A stretch of 64,000 bases of DNA, taken from the NCBI GenBank assembly GCA_905147135.1, contig LR990060.1:8572001-8636000 (forward strand), written 5' to 3'. Below are positions 10,421 to 22,845 of the stretch, in pieces. A program made the translations under genes and the position numbers. The notes under the pieces are model-generated. The model was given only the letters and a program-made list of their open reading frames with translations. It did no database searches and was not told the origin of the DNA. Every line of letters begins with the position of its first letter. Positions within the stretch are counted from its first letter, which is position 1. This stretch comes from Blastobasis lacticolella (taxonomy: Eukaryota; Arthropoda; Insecta; Lepidoptera; Blastobasidae).

Positions 10421-11904
10421 TTGTTCACTCAACCTTCTCCCTATCTCGCACACCAACGCATTTGCCTCAGAGCCCCAATTGCTCATGGTCTCCACAGTGA
10501 TGGGCACAAAATAATATTGTGCATCCAACGCATACATTTAATATTTTTTACGCGCAGGGTCCTCCGCTGCTGCTGCTGGAGAGAGAACGGTATGACTCAG
10601 GTGACTCGGGGCAACAGTGCTGACTTTTTTCTTTGTCAATTATGTTATTGTTATTGTGTCGTAGTGTGTTTTCTTTGCTTTCTGTCTTGCTTTCAAATGT
10701 AAAAGCGTAAAAACCTCATACGGGCTGTAAACCTAACATCCATAAACTTAACTTTTTAATGTTATTGGGGAAACGGAATAACGAAGTAAAATGGGTATCT
10801 CTCGGTACGTGCTTTGGCTACGGAACCCTAAATATTGTAATACCTGCCCGTGCCGTACCTTAAAATGGGCCCACAAAATACCAGCGCTGTGAGACGCTTC
10901 TTGCGCCTCACAGAACATGCTGAGTGGGTACCAATTATACTGGCCGCTGCGGAACCGACAGTGGCTTGGGAGGCTACACATTATTTTGAATGTTTTTTCT
11001 TTGGTAATTTATTATTTGTCAATTATGTAATTACGACACAATTGTCGTGGTGGGCTATGTGTAATAAATGTCTTCCTCATTTCTTAATAACTAATAATAT
11101 ACTGCAAGAAGATATACGAGTCCTAGTATATATTATTTGACTACGGAACATCCTCCACATCCGTGAAGAGTTTCGTTATTGTCTCGAAGCGTGGCAGGCG
11201 GGTTGGAGATCGTAGTGCTGAATTCGGGTTGCATTCGTGAGATTTGGACGACCCCTAACATAAAGCAATAAACGCAGCTACCATTCTGCTCTATGGAGGC
11301 CCTAATTGGTAGGGCTCTAAGACAACAGTCGACTTTTACGATACACGTAAATCCAAGAGATTGGTTCGATATCTTAAACTGAACTTCTGCTGGACGCCAC
11401 AAAACATACAAGTGTATTCTAAAATAAATTCTTTTGTCTTTTTTTCGTTCTTACGATGTTTCGGATGACTTAACACTTTCTACTTTATTTCTTTGTATCT
11501 ACAGGTAGATATTACTTTTTACAGCATAAGCATTACTCACGTTCAGAAATAAGTAAACATGCATTTTGAGTTTAAATTTCTCGTTTAAACATCGACGTAG
11601 TCGGTACGTTCACGCCGCTTATTTGACAAGGCCGAAAATACGGCAAATAACAAATAACTCGCGAAAAGCCTCATCCAATTGTATAGGAACCCACAAATTG
11701 CGGTGAAATCCCATAAATGAATAACATCAAAGCTACACAAAGCAAAAAGTAATAATTGAATGAAGCGCGTTGAATCGCGCTCAATCTATCCAATCACAGG
11801 TATCTATCTAGATACCTTTGTATTGTATGGTATAGAGATACCATAACAAATAACAATAAGAAGCAACATTGTTTTCAGTTGTCTATTTATTAATCGTATG
11901 GCTT
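10421..11904. other. no gene recognised; S3-like scrap near 11188
   Basis: A short S3-like piece (GTGGCAGGCGGGTTGGAGAT) lies near 11188. Otherwise unrecognised AT-rich DNA. Frames on both strands at 10748-11140 overlap each other and show no family motif. Confidence 0.4.
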
Positions 11905-12222
11905 TTTATTAGATGGTAGGACTTTGTCAAGCCTGACGACTCCGCCTGGGTGAGTACCTGGGTGAGTACCACGGCCTTTTCTATTTTTGCCGCCAAGCAA
12001 CAATACTTGCATTGTTGTGTTCCGGTTTGAAGGATAAACTGGCCAACGAAATTACAGGCATGAGGCATTTCATCTTAGTCCTCACAGTGACAATTCACCT
12101 GCGGTTCTGTATTTTTGTTACCTGCAACCTAAATGGGTGAATTGTAGATGTTATGGGCGACAGTTACCACTTACCATCAGGTGAGTTGTCTGCTCATTTG
12201 TCACTGAATAGCATATAAAACT
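11905..12222 (+). mobile_element. R4 repeat
   Basis: Full-order R4 copy with a 12-base internal duplication (GGGTGAGTACCT twice near 11947-11970), ending TCACTGAATAGCATATAAAA. Minus frame 11883-12068 lies inside it and is not a gene. Confidence 0.65.
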
Positions 12223-12299
12223 ATTTTTAATCAATTACGTGGCAGTATTTATTTTACTAATCTTGTGTCTTATAGTGGTTTAAAATGGAGAAAGCTGGT

Positions 12300-12420
12300 C
12301 AATGTAGCGCTAGGCTAGGGTACCGTAGAGCCCAAGGTGAAGGTAGGGTAGGGTACAGGTAGTTTAGGGCAGAATAGGGTAGGGTATGGTAGCGTAGGTT
12401 AGCACACCACGCGCACGAAT
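12300..12420 (+). repeat. degenerate GGTAG/AGGGT repeat
   Basis: AGGTAGGGTAGGGTACAGGT and GAATAGGGTAGGGTATGGTA dominate about 110 bases, always with the G-rich strand on top. The units are irregular (5-6 bases), so this is a simple-sequence tract rather than a true TTAGG telomere array. Confidence 0.6.
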
Positions 12421-15282
12421 CGGTCGGTCTTGGTTATTATCAGACATTTTTTGCAGCATGGGTTAATAAAACTGGGAAATACTTGGCCTGCTTCGTTTTT
12501 AATGGTTCATTATTCATATAATATAGTTTATTCATATGTTAAATTCATAGTATATTTCGCACTAAATTCATACATAAATTAGCCTCAACAATAAATAATG
12601 ATTCGAATAACCACTTCCCTACACGATAAGTCATATCTAATCGCAGGGCTGTACTCAGGAAATCACTTATGCCCCTAGTCCTACAAAGTAACACAGCTAA
12701 AAGAATTTAACAATGGCAACATTTTCCTCGATAATGTGACTTTCACGTGGAAGAGCGCGATTCCGTAACGGGTTCCGTAATGGTTATGAGAATGGCCCAC
12801 TCGTCAACGGTATTGCCTCTCTAAGGGCCTCAGGTGGCGCTCCGATGGCGTTTTTGTTTTCATACAGTTTTTTGGTAAGTGTGTAGGAATTGACCGTGAG
12901 AAGAACGGTTTTTTTTATTTGTAAGTTAGATTGTAGCCGACTTCTTTGACATTTATAAATAGATTTAGGATTTGGTTTCTTGTCAAAAAATTAAAAAATA
13001 TGTTAGTCATTTCTCTTCCGCTTGAAGTTAGACATCAGATGTTCGGCAGAGCAGATTAATACAATTGCTTATATTTAAAGGAGTTAAAAGGCAAATCTTT
13101 TGTGAATTTTCAGCTCTGGGATCTGCTAACCGCTCGGCAATCGTAGAGATTACTATACTTTTCAGAAGTTTTGAAGATATGTTTACTATAAACATATAGT
13201 AAAACTCCTGTAAACCCTTGGAGTGTTATCTTGGATAGTCCGGATAGAATCATTAATATTACTATCAACAATTATATTAAAAAATAAAGCTAAGTTAATT
13301 TAATCCCAGTAAAAAATACGTAGTGTAACTTCTCAGTCACGCTAATACCTATCTGTCTGTATAAATACACACATACGAGTCTACCTATAAAGAGTAGACA
13401 TAACATAATAAATATCATTTCACATATTGTGATTTGGCCGTAAGCAAGTGATCGTCTAGTTATTGATTTAAATTTTCAGACCTATTACGTTGTGTACACA
13501 TTTTGAAAAACGTTCCAAAGAATATGTAAGTTTTCTAGCAATTCTCTGTAATTCAACCGCACGGATTTTCGGAAGATATTCGCAAATAAATAAAATTTAG
13601 TTCACATAAATAAAAGTAAAGTTATATCTATGTTATATCTCTGTATTTCTTTATTGTGTGCAATAAATTGTTAAATAAATAAATAAATAAATAAAGTCAA
13701 ATATCAAAATCCTTAAAAAATGAAACGAATGAAACATAAATCCGCGTAAATAAGATGATTTAAATGTAATCCACGCAAATCGAAATAGTCAAACAATTTA
13801 TAAAATCCGTACAAAAAATCAAACAAAGTATAAAGTAAACATGCAACTTAGCTTTGACAGCACTCGAAACGGCAACGGATTCTTCTTTCTTCTGTGGCCA
13901 CTCTAACCCTATGATTGCGAAACCCTAACGTTATCCTCACTTAAATAATATAGAATAGAGGCCATTAGGTCTCGGAAAACCTACCTAATCGATAAGGAAC
14001 TGAGACTCCCATCACACCTCATATCTCAGCCAACCAGCAAAGCCTTCGACATCAAACGAACCAGTGACCTATTGTCTACTTCGCTCAAACCGTCACACAT
14101 ATTCCGATCATCTCGTCAGGCATTATTAAGGTCCTACCTATCGACTCACAAGTCAAAGGAGCGACTATTATTTAAATTTTATTTACTTCGCGTGTGTAAG
14201 TTGTGTGCCTAGTGTGAGGGACGATAACGACTCGGGCCAGGTTTCGATCCAAACTCGAGATTCATGTCCGTAGGAAAATGTCATTAAAGCTTTAAAAGCA
14301 CAAAGGGTATTAAACGGAACATGGGCCAAAATCGTACCAGAAATCGGCGGCAAACCTAGGTGTAGACTTAGTTAGAGCGCCTAGGCCATCGAAGACCAAG
14401 TCGGGATTCTTGCCGGACACATTCTCTTAGAGTGTATTCGATGTCACATCCGAAACTGTATCCCAGGTTAGTTTTACAGTTTTTTATTCAATGAGGGTGA
14501 GTCTGATGATATTTAATTTTGTAATATTTTCCTCAAAATTTGTGTTTTAATCACCTTTCACACTTATGTTGAAATTTCTAAGAGCCCTAATAAATACTCT
14601 TAACTACCATAAAAGTAATGAGAATGTAACTTACGCTTTCGAAACTTAGAAACAAAGACAAATGTAAAACAAACCAAATCACTGACACTACGTAGATTAA
14701 GAAATAGATAGAGAACGAAAGAAACGACACAAAGCTGAAAAATAACACAAAAAAATGAAGCACTAATTAATTTAACAAACTATTCCTATGAAGCAAATCC
14801 ATTTGAGTCATCAAACAAGTAGATTAAAATTAAATTCTAGAATCGTTTAATATTTAGGTGTGCTTTTATTCAATTATTTATTTTGATATTTCGTTGGAAC
14901 GTATTTGTATGAATTTCACATCACTATCACTTGTGAGTATTTTTCTTGAGTCCCATACTTGACGCCAAACATTTAAGATATTCACGATATTTCGCCTGTC
15001 GTCCAACCAATCAATAGCGTAAATTTATTACGGGATTTTGAAGTAAAATATTTCTCTTATCGTCAAATAAATTGTTTAAGTTTATTACAAAACCAAGTTT
15101 TGGTTAAGTATTTGAGAGCATTTGTTAAAAGAAATCATGATAAGCAAACTATTTTTAACCACACACTGCTCTGTGTATGATATGCGTATTCATTTCCAAG
15201 TCCATCAACTACAACCATATGATATATAAATAAATTGTACGGTGACGAGCTCATTATACATAGTGACCGTTACAGTAGGTAT
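12421..15282. other. long stretch without recognised features; (AAAT)n at 13672-13695
   Basis: Six near-perfect AAAT units occur at 13672-13695. The rest is AT-rich DNA with no frame above 60 codons, the longest such gap in the window. I see no conserved motif. Confidence 0.5.
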
Positions 15283-15385
15283 ATAAGTAATTTATCAGTT
15301 ATCTAACACCCGTAACACAAGCTTTGCTTACTTTCGGGCTAGATAACGCTGTGTGAATTTGTCCAAGCATATTTAGTCCAAGACT
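15283..15385 (+). mobile_element. S2 3' end
   Basis: Only the 3' block remains: TATAAGTAATTTATCAGTTA, CACCCGTAACACAAGCTTTG, GGGCTAGATAACGCTGTGTG and TTGTCCAAGCATATTTA. Confidence 0.65.
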
Positions 15386-15944
15386 ATTATAAAGAGAAAA
15401 TAATTGTATTGAACTATAATGTATCACTGTTCGATGCATAGTAGCTTCGCAGGTAATATCTATTGCCATAACGTGCATAGCAATCTTGTAACATAGTGGT
15501 AGCATTGATCGATGTTGTGATTATCGAGATAATGGACTACTCTCGTATCTTAGAGATGCCGTAATAATGATACATACATATCTACGCCCTTTTCCTCATA
15601 AAATGTTAGTCGATGTTCCCAGGTATTTATACCACTAAGGTGGCAAAAAAGAGTACGTAATTAAGTCGAGTAATCGTAATACTGTTAGTACATGGCTAAT
15701 TAGTTATTTTTTTTTATCTAAAAAATAGTTCTGTTCCAATCCACACTTCTACCCATCATAAGCCCGTCACAGTACATCGCTACCCACTTCCTGGTATACA
15801 GAGGAGTACCGCGATGCATCGACCGGATGGGCCAGTTTTCCTAATGGAGTTATGGCTTGAAATAATATGTCGGTCGAGCTGCCGGACTAAATTGAGCCTT
15901 AGAGCATTTTTATAATAGAGGGAGGCAAATGAGCAAGAAGGTCA

Positions 15945-16110
15945 CCTGATGAAGCATTTCACCTTAGTCCTTACAGTGATAACGCACCTGTGGTTCTGCA
16001 TTTTTTGTTGCCTGCAAAATAAATGTATGAATCGTAGATGTTATGGGCGACTGCTACCGTTTACGACCAGGTGGGCTGTCTGCTCGTTTTTCACTGCGTA
16101 ACCTAAAACT
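15945..16110 (+). mobile_element. R4 3' half
   Basis: Starts at the CATTTCACCTTAGTCCTTAC block and follows R4 through ATGTTATGGGCGACTGCTAC and GGTGGGCTGTCTGCTCG. A GGCAAATGAGCAAGAAGGTC piece directly upstream resembles another retroelement end. A LINE-B scrap (TATACCACTAAGGTGGCAAA) lies near 15628. Confidence 0.6.
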
Positions 16111-17791
16111 AGTGATCACTGCAATCTACGTACATCCCCATTTTCCGACAAATCTCCAAACATACTATTTAATGAAGCCGTTTTGCTATCGCACTATATA
16201 AACCCATATTATATAAAAAAGAGTTGAAACATCCTTCTTCTAAACAGCATAGAAATAAAAAAATACGCGAACCCGATATTGTTTTTTGTTCAAAGTCAGG
16301 GCTGAAGTTAGAAGTTTATTAAATCACCCCTCGGAACAATAGCCACCTGCCCTCGGCCCCGGAAATACTTGTGATTTATTCTAGATACGGCACAGAGTAG
16401 AAAGTATAAAGTTTCCAAAGTGAGATGTCGCGTATATTTTACGTCAGAGGCCCTTGTTTTGGCAAAAATTTGAGCGTGCGAAGTTAACGCATGGCTGGTT
16501 ACTGCCAGAGAGGTATTTGGAGGAAAACAGATGAGTAGTTTTGAAATCTTATTAAGGGCCCAATTGTTACTAGAATTTCTTGAATTTACGAATGTTGTAA
16601 AAGGCGACAAATGTCATAAAGGTTATCTTATTACCATCGTAAACAGGAAAATGGGCAGCAGTGTTTTCTTTTGATTTATATCAATACTGCAATCTCCAAC
16701 CTTCTCTAGCTTCTTCTAAAAATCTTCAGCAGTAGACTAATGGGCTTTTAACAAACCTGGCAGATTTTATTGTTTTAGCATTTTAGCATTTATTAGTTGT
16801 TTGGTTAGACGGTTAGTTTTTACACTAATTTAATACATTTTTTTATAGTGTATTTTAATTTCTTAAATGGCTCATAATAATTGAGTTATATGTCCTCTGC
16901 TCCACGACGTTCGCTAAATTAAGGAGAAAAATAAAAAAAGCCGACCCTAACAGAAGCTGGTAGGGGCTACTAGGATTACGATAATTATGTATCCAAGGGC
17001 ACAGCGCACTGCTGTGATATTCTGTTGATACTCAGAGATATTTAGTTGTAATAGCATTTGATATCAATTGTTCTTCATTTGCATTAACATTTATTATTGT
17101 GATCAATAATGAGATTATAATTTATCTTCGCCAAAGCGTGATATGGTCTCTGCCTACCACTATGTGACGTTAAATGTATATACGTAGCCAGAGCGTTCGA
17201 ACTACGATCCTTCACACGTCTGTATTTCGAACGTAACTTATTCCTATCATAGCCCCGGAGCCCCCAGTGAGGGCCATGGGATCACTGCCCCCTCCTGGAT
17301 CCGACCCTGGCTACTAGGAAGTTGTCGGCCTGAACTCGAAGTCGAGCCGTCACAGCACTCGTTACAGCGAAGTGTCTCTTTAGAGTTTGTTCAAACTTCA
17401 TCACGTATAAATTATGGCAGCCGAGTCACATTTACAAGTTGGACTTTTTCGACAAATCGAGCCGACATGTTGGTGTTATGGCGACACCATGACGTAGTGC
17501 AAAGTGGTATTTCGTCGAAACTCGGCCAAGCGTCGGCGTAGGGTTGCGCGTTTATCGGTATTCTACATGTGCATTTCGGAGAGTGTGCAAAGCAGTTGCA
17601 CGACCTCTTTGTTCCTGCTGCATATGAACACACTGTGGAATCATCCTACAGCGGTGTTCCCTAGTTCATACCCACATTGTTCTTTACACACCCCAATATT
17701 TTTATTTTTAGACTCCCCAGACACAACGGAATTGAATGGAGAAAACAGCCTCGATTTACATTCGGGAAGGTTTTTAATGTCATTCATATTT
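16111..17791. other. no feature recognised
   Basis: The 100-codon minus frame 16308-16610 and the overlapping frames at 17412-17794 carry no recognisable family motif. A GC-richer patch at 17250-17350 is not obviously coding. Confidence 0.4.
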
Positions 17792-18345
17792 TAGATAAAC
17801 AGGCCAGCGGGCCACCTGTTGAAAAGTGTTCACCATAAACATAACCTCACGCCTTTTTCCCGCGAAGGTAGGCAGGGACCACATTCTTCCAATTGCGACG
17901 GTCCTGGACAAATCTCTTACGCTACTTCCATATTCATCACCCTCATCAATGCCCCTAGTCTAGACATTATAGATCGACAACATGAAGCGTGGTGCGGGGC
18001 GCGGGGTATTGTCATCAAGTGGCGTTTCACGGAAAAATACTTGAGCTCCCTGCCCCGCGCTTCCGCTTTCGGCCTCGAAATAACCACACAACTCCCGTCT
18101 ACCTCACCGCGGGCGAACACCAGTTGTGTTTTTGGTCTCCCGGTTTCGCCAATGCGTTGTCCACTACTAAGCCCCGGAACACGTTGCTGTTGCCGCCAAG
18201 TAGCCAATGGCAACTGGCACTGGCACCCCGAATCCCCACCCCAAGGAACACTACAGACTTTACTCATCGACAGGAACACAATACTATGTAAAATAGTATT
18301 GTTTGGCTGAGCTATTCTGTAAGGTAGAGCAGATAGTTTTTAAAG
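17792..18345 (-). mobile_element. LINE-A 3' UTR split by a family F piece
   Basis: The minus-strand LINE-A end begins at 17792 (CAGCGGGCCACCTGTTGAAA), breaks at about 17836 and resumes at about 18150 (GCCAATGCGTTGTCCACTAC, later CCCGAATCCCCACCCCAAGG) up to 18345. The intervening 300 bases include a family F block (TAGGCAGGGACCACATTC) also found at 21795 and 52607. The 163-codon frame across this region is a by-product. Confidence 0.55.
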
Positions 18346-19177
18346 ATCTTAATTTACAACTTTTTTCATTTATTTGAGCAGTCAAGTCTAGTAGGTTCGA
18401 GTAATCATCGAGTTTAACCACTGCCAGAGAAACATAAGAACATCTTATGATAGTCTACACCTTTGGACTGTTGACAAAAACAGTTATAAATAAATAAATA
18501 CCATCACAGGGCCCTCAACTATTAAAACACAATTCACTGGCGGAAGGCCTGAACCTTAAACCTTACTGTTGATAAAATCGAACTAACTTGGAGATTAAAA
18601 CATACGCATGAACATTTCTATTAAGTGTGGGAAAACCGCCACGAGCCCGCCGCCAAATGATCCCCAAATCTCCCAATGAAGTATTAATAATCTCCATATT
18701 TTAAATCGAATAATACGAAATGAGGGAATCTCCCTAAACCAACAAAGGCTTAGGGATCCCGACCTCGCAGGGTGCGGTGTGAAGGGTCTCATCAACCTCT
18801 CTTTCACACTAATTGAACCCCCATTTGCTAGACAAAGAATGAAATACGGTCGGTTATCACGTGGCTTATCCAAGCTTTCACGTTTATTGCGTGAAGAGAA
18901 CTCCCCAGAGTAGATTTCTTTATTCCGGCCATCTGTCAATTTGCCCAGATGGATAAGTTTGCTGTGTATATTTTGCTTTTGATGTATATTAAACTTTTCT
19001 TTGTATTGTTCGCAGTGACAGACGAGCAGATAGCCATCTAGGGGCCTGATTTTTGACACGTTCGCATCTCGCATTTAATGCGTGTCTTTTTTATCTCTAG
19101 TAACATAAAACGAATGTGAAATAGGTATAGGTAGCGCAATCGAGCGCTCGCGTGGAGACGAGCGATTAAAAAATAAG
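18346..19177. other. no feature recognised; 159-codon minus frame
   Basis: The minus frame 18595-19074 is among the longer frames in the window but has no signal peptide, no domain signature and biased, basic composition. I cannot support it as a gene, though I do not see a repeat here either. Confidence 0.3.
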
Positions 19178-19440
19178 GCTCCTATTGGTAAATGGTGACG
19201 TCGCCCATAACATCTACGATGTATCGTATCGCATTTAGGTTCCAAGCAACAAAGATGCAGAGCCGCAGATGCGTTGTCACTGTGAGAACTAAATGTCTCA
19301 TGCCTATAATGCGCTGGCTACCTTATCCTTTAAACCGGACCACAACAACGTAAACATCGTTGCTTGGTGGGTGAAATATATAAGACATTGGTACTCATCC
19401 AGGCGGACACCCCAGGCTTGACCGAGTCCTACCTGTACCT
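19178..19440 (-). mobile_element. R4 repeat
   Basis: On the minus strand it carries the R4 motifs in order: GTAGGACTCGGTCAAGCCTG near 19430, the CAATG/CATTG core near 19350, CACAGTGACAACGCATCTGC, and the ATGTTATGGGCGACGTCACC end. Confidence 0.65.
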
Positions 19441-19544
19441 TGAATTGACGAGGCGTTCTTTAGAAAACGAATGTCTCAGAGAAGGGTACAACTAAAACTG
19501 AATAAATAATATAGAATAAGTTATTATGCCGTTTGTGCTCAAGG

Positions 19545-19860
19545 GCACGACGACCCGGTGTCCACCTTGACAATGATCCAGGATTTAGAAGATCAGTTAA
19601 TTACAGCGGAGCGACTGCTATCTGACCTTCTTGACTCTGCTACTAGGGGAATCTGACCAGATTGCATTATGGTTTTATATTCAGTCACTTGAATGTTTAA
19701 GTTTCATCACGATGTTTCCCTCACCGTCAAGAGCATCAGTGAGTATTAAACTAATGTACATAACTAAGAAAAGAGTCATTGTTAATTGACTGCAGTGGAA
19801 TTCGAACCCGGTACCTCGCGCTTATAAGTCGGATACCCACTCAGCCCCCGACGCTCCCAT
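19545..19860 (-). mobile_element. S1 SINE, full body and head
   Basis: Read on the minus strand: a tRNA-like head with a B-box-like GGGTTCGAATTCCACTGCAG, then GGTGAGGGAAACATCGTG, AATCTGGTCAGATTCCCC and GATCATTGTCAAGGTGGAC. The GAT/ATT tail has decayed. Confidence 0.7.
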
Positions 19861-20188
19861 TGTAACGTTTCTGGGTACTGGTGTTTAAAAACGAAATAAA
19901 ATTCATATATTAGACGTCCTTAGTTATGAGAAAAGTAGCGTAATTGCTTTCATATTCGATTAGCACACAAAAATAACTTCCGTAGAAAATCTTTCTGTGA
20001 ATTTTTACACCGACTGCTGGGGAAATTTACATAATGTTTTCAGCGGGAATAATCGCGAGTTGGCGTTTTCAGTCATTCGTGAAAATGGCGAGAGTGAGTG
20101 CATTTTAAAAGGCACAAAGGTTCCGTACACTTGCATTAAAAACGGACTATATTATGAAGCCATCAAATAGCACATACATACATAACCT

Positions 20189-20345
20189 GACGACCTGAGT
20201 GGTGCAATGGTCAACATGCCGGTCTGCCACGCAAGAGGTCCCGTGTTCGATTCCCGGCTGGGCAGAAATTGAAATGATGAATTTTAATTTCTGTGACGGG
20301 TCTGGGTGTTCTATGTATAATTAGTATGTATTTAAAAGTATTATA
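20189..20345 (+). mobile_element. S2 SINE 5' part
   Basis: Head GACGACCTGAGTGGTGCAAT, B box GTGTTCGATTCCCGG, body TTGAAATGATGAATTTTAAT. The copy ends in the middle of the body, so the 3' block is lost here. Confidence 0.7.
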
Positions 20346-20837
20346 TCGCACGTTAGAACAAGCAATAACTTTATATATTTTTAGGGATTAAGTAGGTAAT
20401 TATGAATTATTATTGTTTCTACAGTACATATTACTGAGCTCGGCGTATTAATTCAGTCAGAAAATTACTAATACTTTGAGATATTTTGAAAAAGCTCATA
20501 AAACAAGAATCTTTAACACGCATTTATTTCACATACTATACACATTCTACAATCGATAATCAACGAGATTTAATATACATAAATGGTAGTGGTCCAAAGC
20601 GCTTCATTAATTTAATAAAATTACAAAGCCTATAACACAAAATATAAAAATATTTTACCAATAAATAAATTGAAATTGTTTGTTTACAATTGCGTCTGAC
20701 AAGTAAAATGATTGTCAAACTGACGGGTAGCATGCATTTTACCATAGCCTCCTTCATCTTACGGAGGCTATGATTTTACCCTTCAGGGCCACTCTTCTAT
20801 AACCATGAAGGTCGCTAATATTTCAATCTCTTTGGCA
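20346..20837. other. no feature recognised
   Basis: AT-rich. An inverted pair TTACGGAGGCTATG / CATAGCCTCCTTCATC sits at about 20743-20774 as a short hairpin. The minus frame 20560-20757 has no motif. Confidence 0.35.
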
Positions 20838-20882
20838 AGCTGTGCTTAGTTTGGGGCTAGATGGCGCTGTGTGAATTTGTCA
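20838..20882 (+). mobile_element. S2 3' scrap
   Basis: GCTGTGCTTAGTTTGGGGCT followed by AGATGGCGCTGTGTGAATTT is the S2 3' block. A family G scrap (ATCTGTTCGGGAGTTACAAT) follows at about 20921. Confidence 0.55.
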
Positions 20883-20954
20883 AAAAACAAAACTAAAGGA
20901 GAACACGTCGTAATCCATTTATCTGTTCGGGAGTTACAATGCCACAGACACGCA

Positions 20955-21165
20955 CCTCATCATCTGATAGTTTGTGGTAATTGTCGCCCATAACATCTAC
21001 AATTCATACATTTAGGTTGCAAGTCACAAAAATGCAGAACCGCAGGTGCGTTGTCACTATGAGGTTTAAGATGCCTCATGCTTGTAATTTTGCTGGCTAC
21101 TTTTTCCTCAAACTGGAACACAACTACATTGTTTTTTGGCGGCAGAAATAGATAAGGATAAAAAT
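20955..21165 (-). mobile_element. R4 3' half
   Basis: The minus-strand R4 order is present from ATAACATCTACAATTCATAC through CCGCAGGTGCGTTGTCAC to a worn CAATG core and GGCAGAAATAGATAAGG. Confidence 0.65.
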
Positions 21166-21619
21166 AACTAATTTACATTATACAACGCCTTCGCATTCAC
21201 TGAACCCCAAAATAATATTACGAAATAGTTTTGCACGGTGCCAGTGGAAAGAAAAGCGGATTTGTTAAAATTTAAAATTCAAGCTTTATTTACAGTTTCT
21301 CTCGCGTTTTTATGGAAATAATCGTTTAACAAGCTCTTTAATTTGTGTACGAATATTCACGGAGTATCGGCTACTTACAATGTTCTTCTCTATTTTTTGC
21401 GATACTTATAATATGCAAATTGAAATTCACTGTTGCAACGAACTTGCGACGCACAATTTAAAATATAATGAGAGCTTACCTTTGCTACAGATAGATGGTC
21501 TTCAGTCTTCCTTTTTAATTTTTGAATGATTTTTAACGTTCACGTGAGATGATGGCGGGGTCCATCCATCAATAATATAACCGACAGCAATTTCGGATAA
21601 ACTCCGGCCAAGTTAACTT

Positions 21620-21750
21620 AAACTCAATTCTTTTTTAAACAGATTTTAATGAAAGAAAGCTAAGAACGATTAAACTCGTTTTCCAATAGAGAAAACCACA
21701 TCCAAATCGGTTCATCCTCTATTTTCGTAGCGTTTCAAAAGTACTCAACA
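21620..21750 (+). mobile_element. family G repeat fragment
   Basis: AAGAAAGCTAAGAACGATTA then AGAGAAAACCACATCCAAAT and CGGTTCATCCTCTATTTTCG. The matching order appears at 54240-54365. Class unknown. Confidence 0.45.
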
Positions 21751-21789
21751 CTAACCGTTGAACAAATATGGCTTTGGAAAATATACCTA

Positions 21790-21930
21790 ACGTCACGGCT
21801 TTTCTTGTAGGGGTAGGCAGAGATCACATGTGCGTTTCACTTGCTACGGTTCTGACAGATTTCCCTCGCTTCTTGCACAATCATTAGCCTTTTCATATAG
21901 GAACGTCGGTTTAGGATCGATACTCGTGAC
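21790..21930 (+). mobile_element. family F repeat fragment
   Basis: GTAGGGGTAGGCAGAGATCA, CACTTGCTACGGTTCTGACA and CCTCGCTTCTTGCACAATCA are shared with 52607-52735 and, more distantly, about 17866. Likely part of a LINE; clade not assignable by eye. Confidence 0.5.
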
Positions 21931-22022
21931 TCTGACCTTTCTTTAAAATATTATCGATTTGATCTTAAGTCGATTTTTGTAATTACGAGAAATATCAAGA
22001 GATTTTAACTGAAATCGAAAGT

Positions 22023-22298
22023 ATGTTGTCTAATGAGTATAGAACAAGTAATAAAGATAATGAGGGTAATAAAGATATTAACGTCAAAGAAATGGGAAAA
22101 GAAAAACCAGAAACAAAACCATAATAATCTGCATAAGTCACAAGACAATTCGAATAGCCAAACGAAAATTAATAAAAATAGTAATAAAGTAGCCCCAATA
22201 GAATTACTCAATAAACGAACTCCATTCCATCCCGGACGAAGCAATTATAAAAACACAATAAAAAGAGGGTCCTTCAAAAAAAGGTTTAAAATGTAGGT
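22023..22298 (+). other. overlapping lysine/asparagine-rich frames at the outer edge of the inverted duplication
   Basis: A 33-codon frame (22023-22125, starting MLSNEYRTSNKDNEG) is overlapped by an 87-codon frame at 22033-22296. Both are very rich in Lys and Asn, which AT-rich DNA gives by chance. The left edge of the inverted repeat, 22107, falls inside both, so the mirror copy lacks the starts. A decayed retroelement gag is possible but unsupported. Confidence 0.2.
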
Positions 22299-22534
22299 TG
22301 ATGCTCATAAAACTGACACTTAACCGGAGTTGAAAGCGTCTGAAAAAAATGTTAAGTAAAACTGAAAGAGGCAAAGAAATTCATTTGGATTATGAACTAA
22401 ATCCTGTGTGCATGCCCCTTACCGCGGAGGGTTCTAAATTTAATTTAATTCTACTTTATTTTACGTCGCCGTTGGTTAGATTTAAAAGGCCAAGTTGCTT
22501 TGTATGTTATGTACTGTGCTTCTTTGGTAAAAAT

Positions 22535-22845
22535 AATAATGATCTTAGCAGTAACGTCTTCGTTGTGCTCTCGCGCTTGAGGGCCCGGGGTCCGACTTGA
22601 CTATGATCCAGGATTTGGCAGATCAGGTAATTGTGGTGGAGCGACTGCCGTCTGGTTTCCGTGACCCTGTTACCAGGGGATCCTGACCAGGTTGGATAAT
22701 GTGTAGATTTCATTACGATGTTTTCCCTCATCGTTAGTATTAGTATTCAACTAATATACATAACTCAGAAAAGTGACATGGGTACATGCCAGCAGTAAGA
22801 TTCGTACCCGGTACGTCTCGCTTTCGAGTACCGACATGACGGTAG
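22535..22845 (-). mobile_element. S1 SINE in left arm
   Basis: Minus-strand S1: head at about 22790-22845 (B box damaged to GGGTACGAATCTTACTGC), body and an ATTATTATTTTT tail at the low-coordinate end. Its mirror copy is at 32944-33254. Confidence 0.7.

Noticed and set aside
12300..12420. Interstitial telomere repeat
   Set aside because: Units are irregular AGGGT/GGTAG and not the insect TTAGG array.
17819..18310. 163-codon plus frame
   Set aside because: It lies wholly within a LINE-A end interrupted by a family F piece and is antisense to both.
18595..19074. 159-codon minus-strand frame as a gene
   Set aside because: No family motif, signal sequence, splice context or codon bias. A frame of this length is possible by chance in a 64-kb window with six frames.
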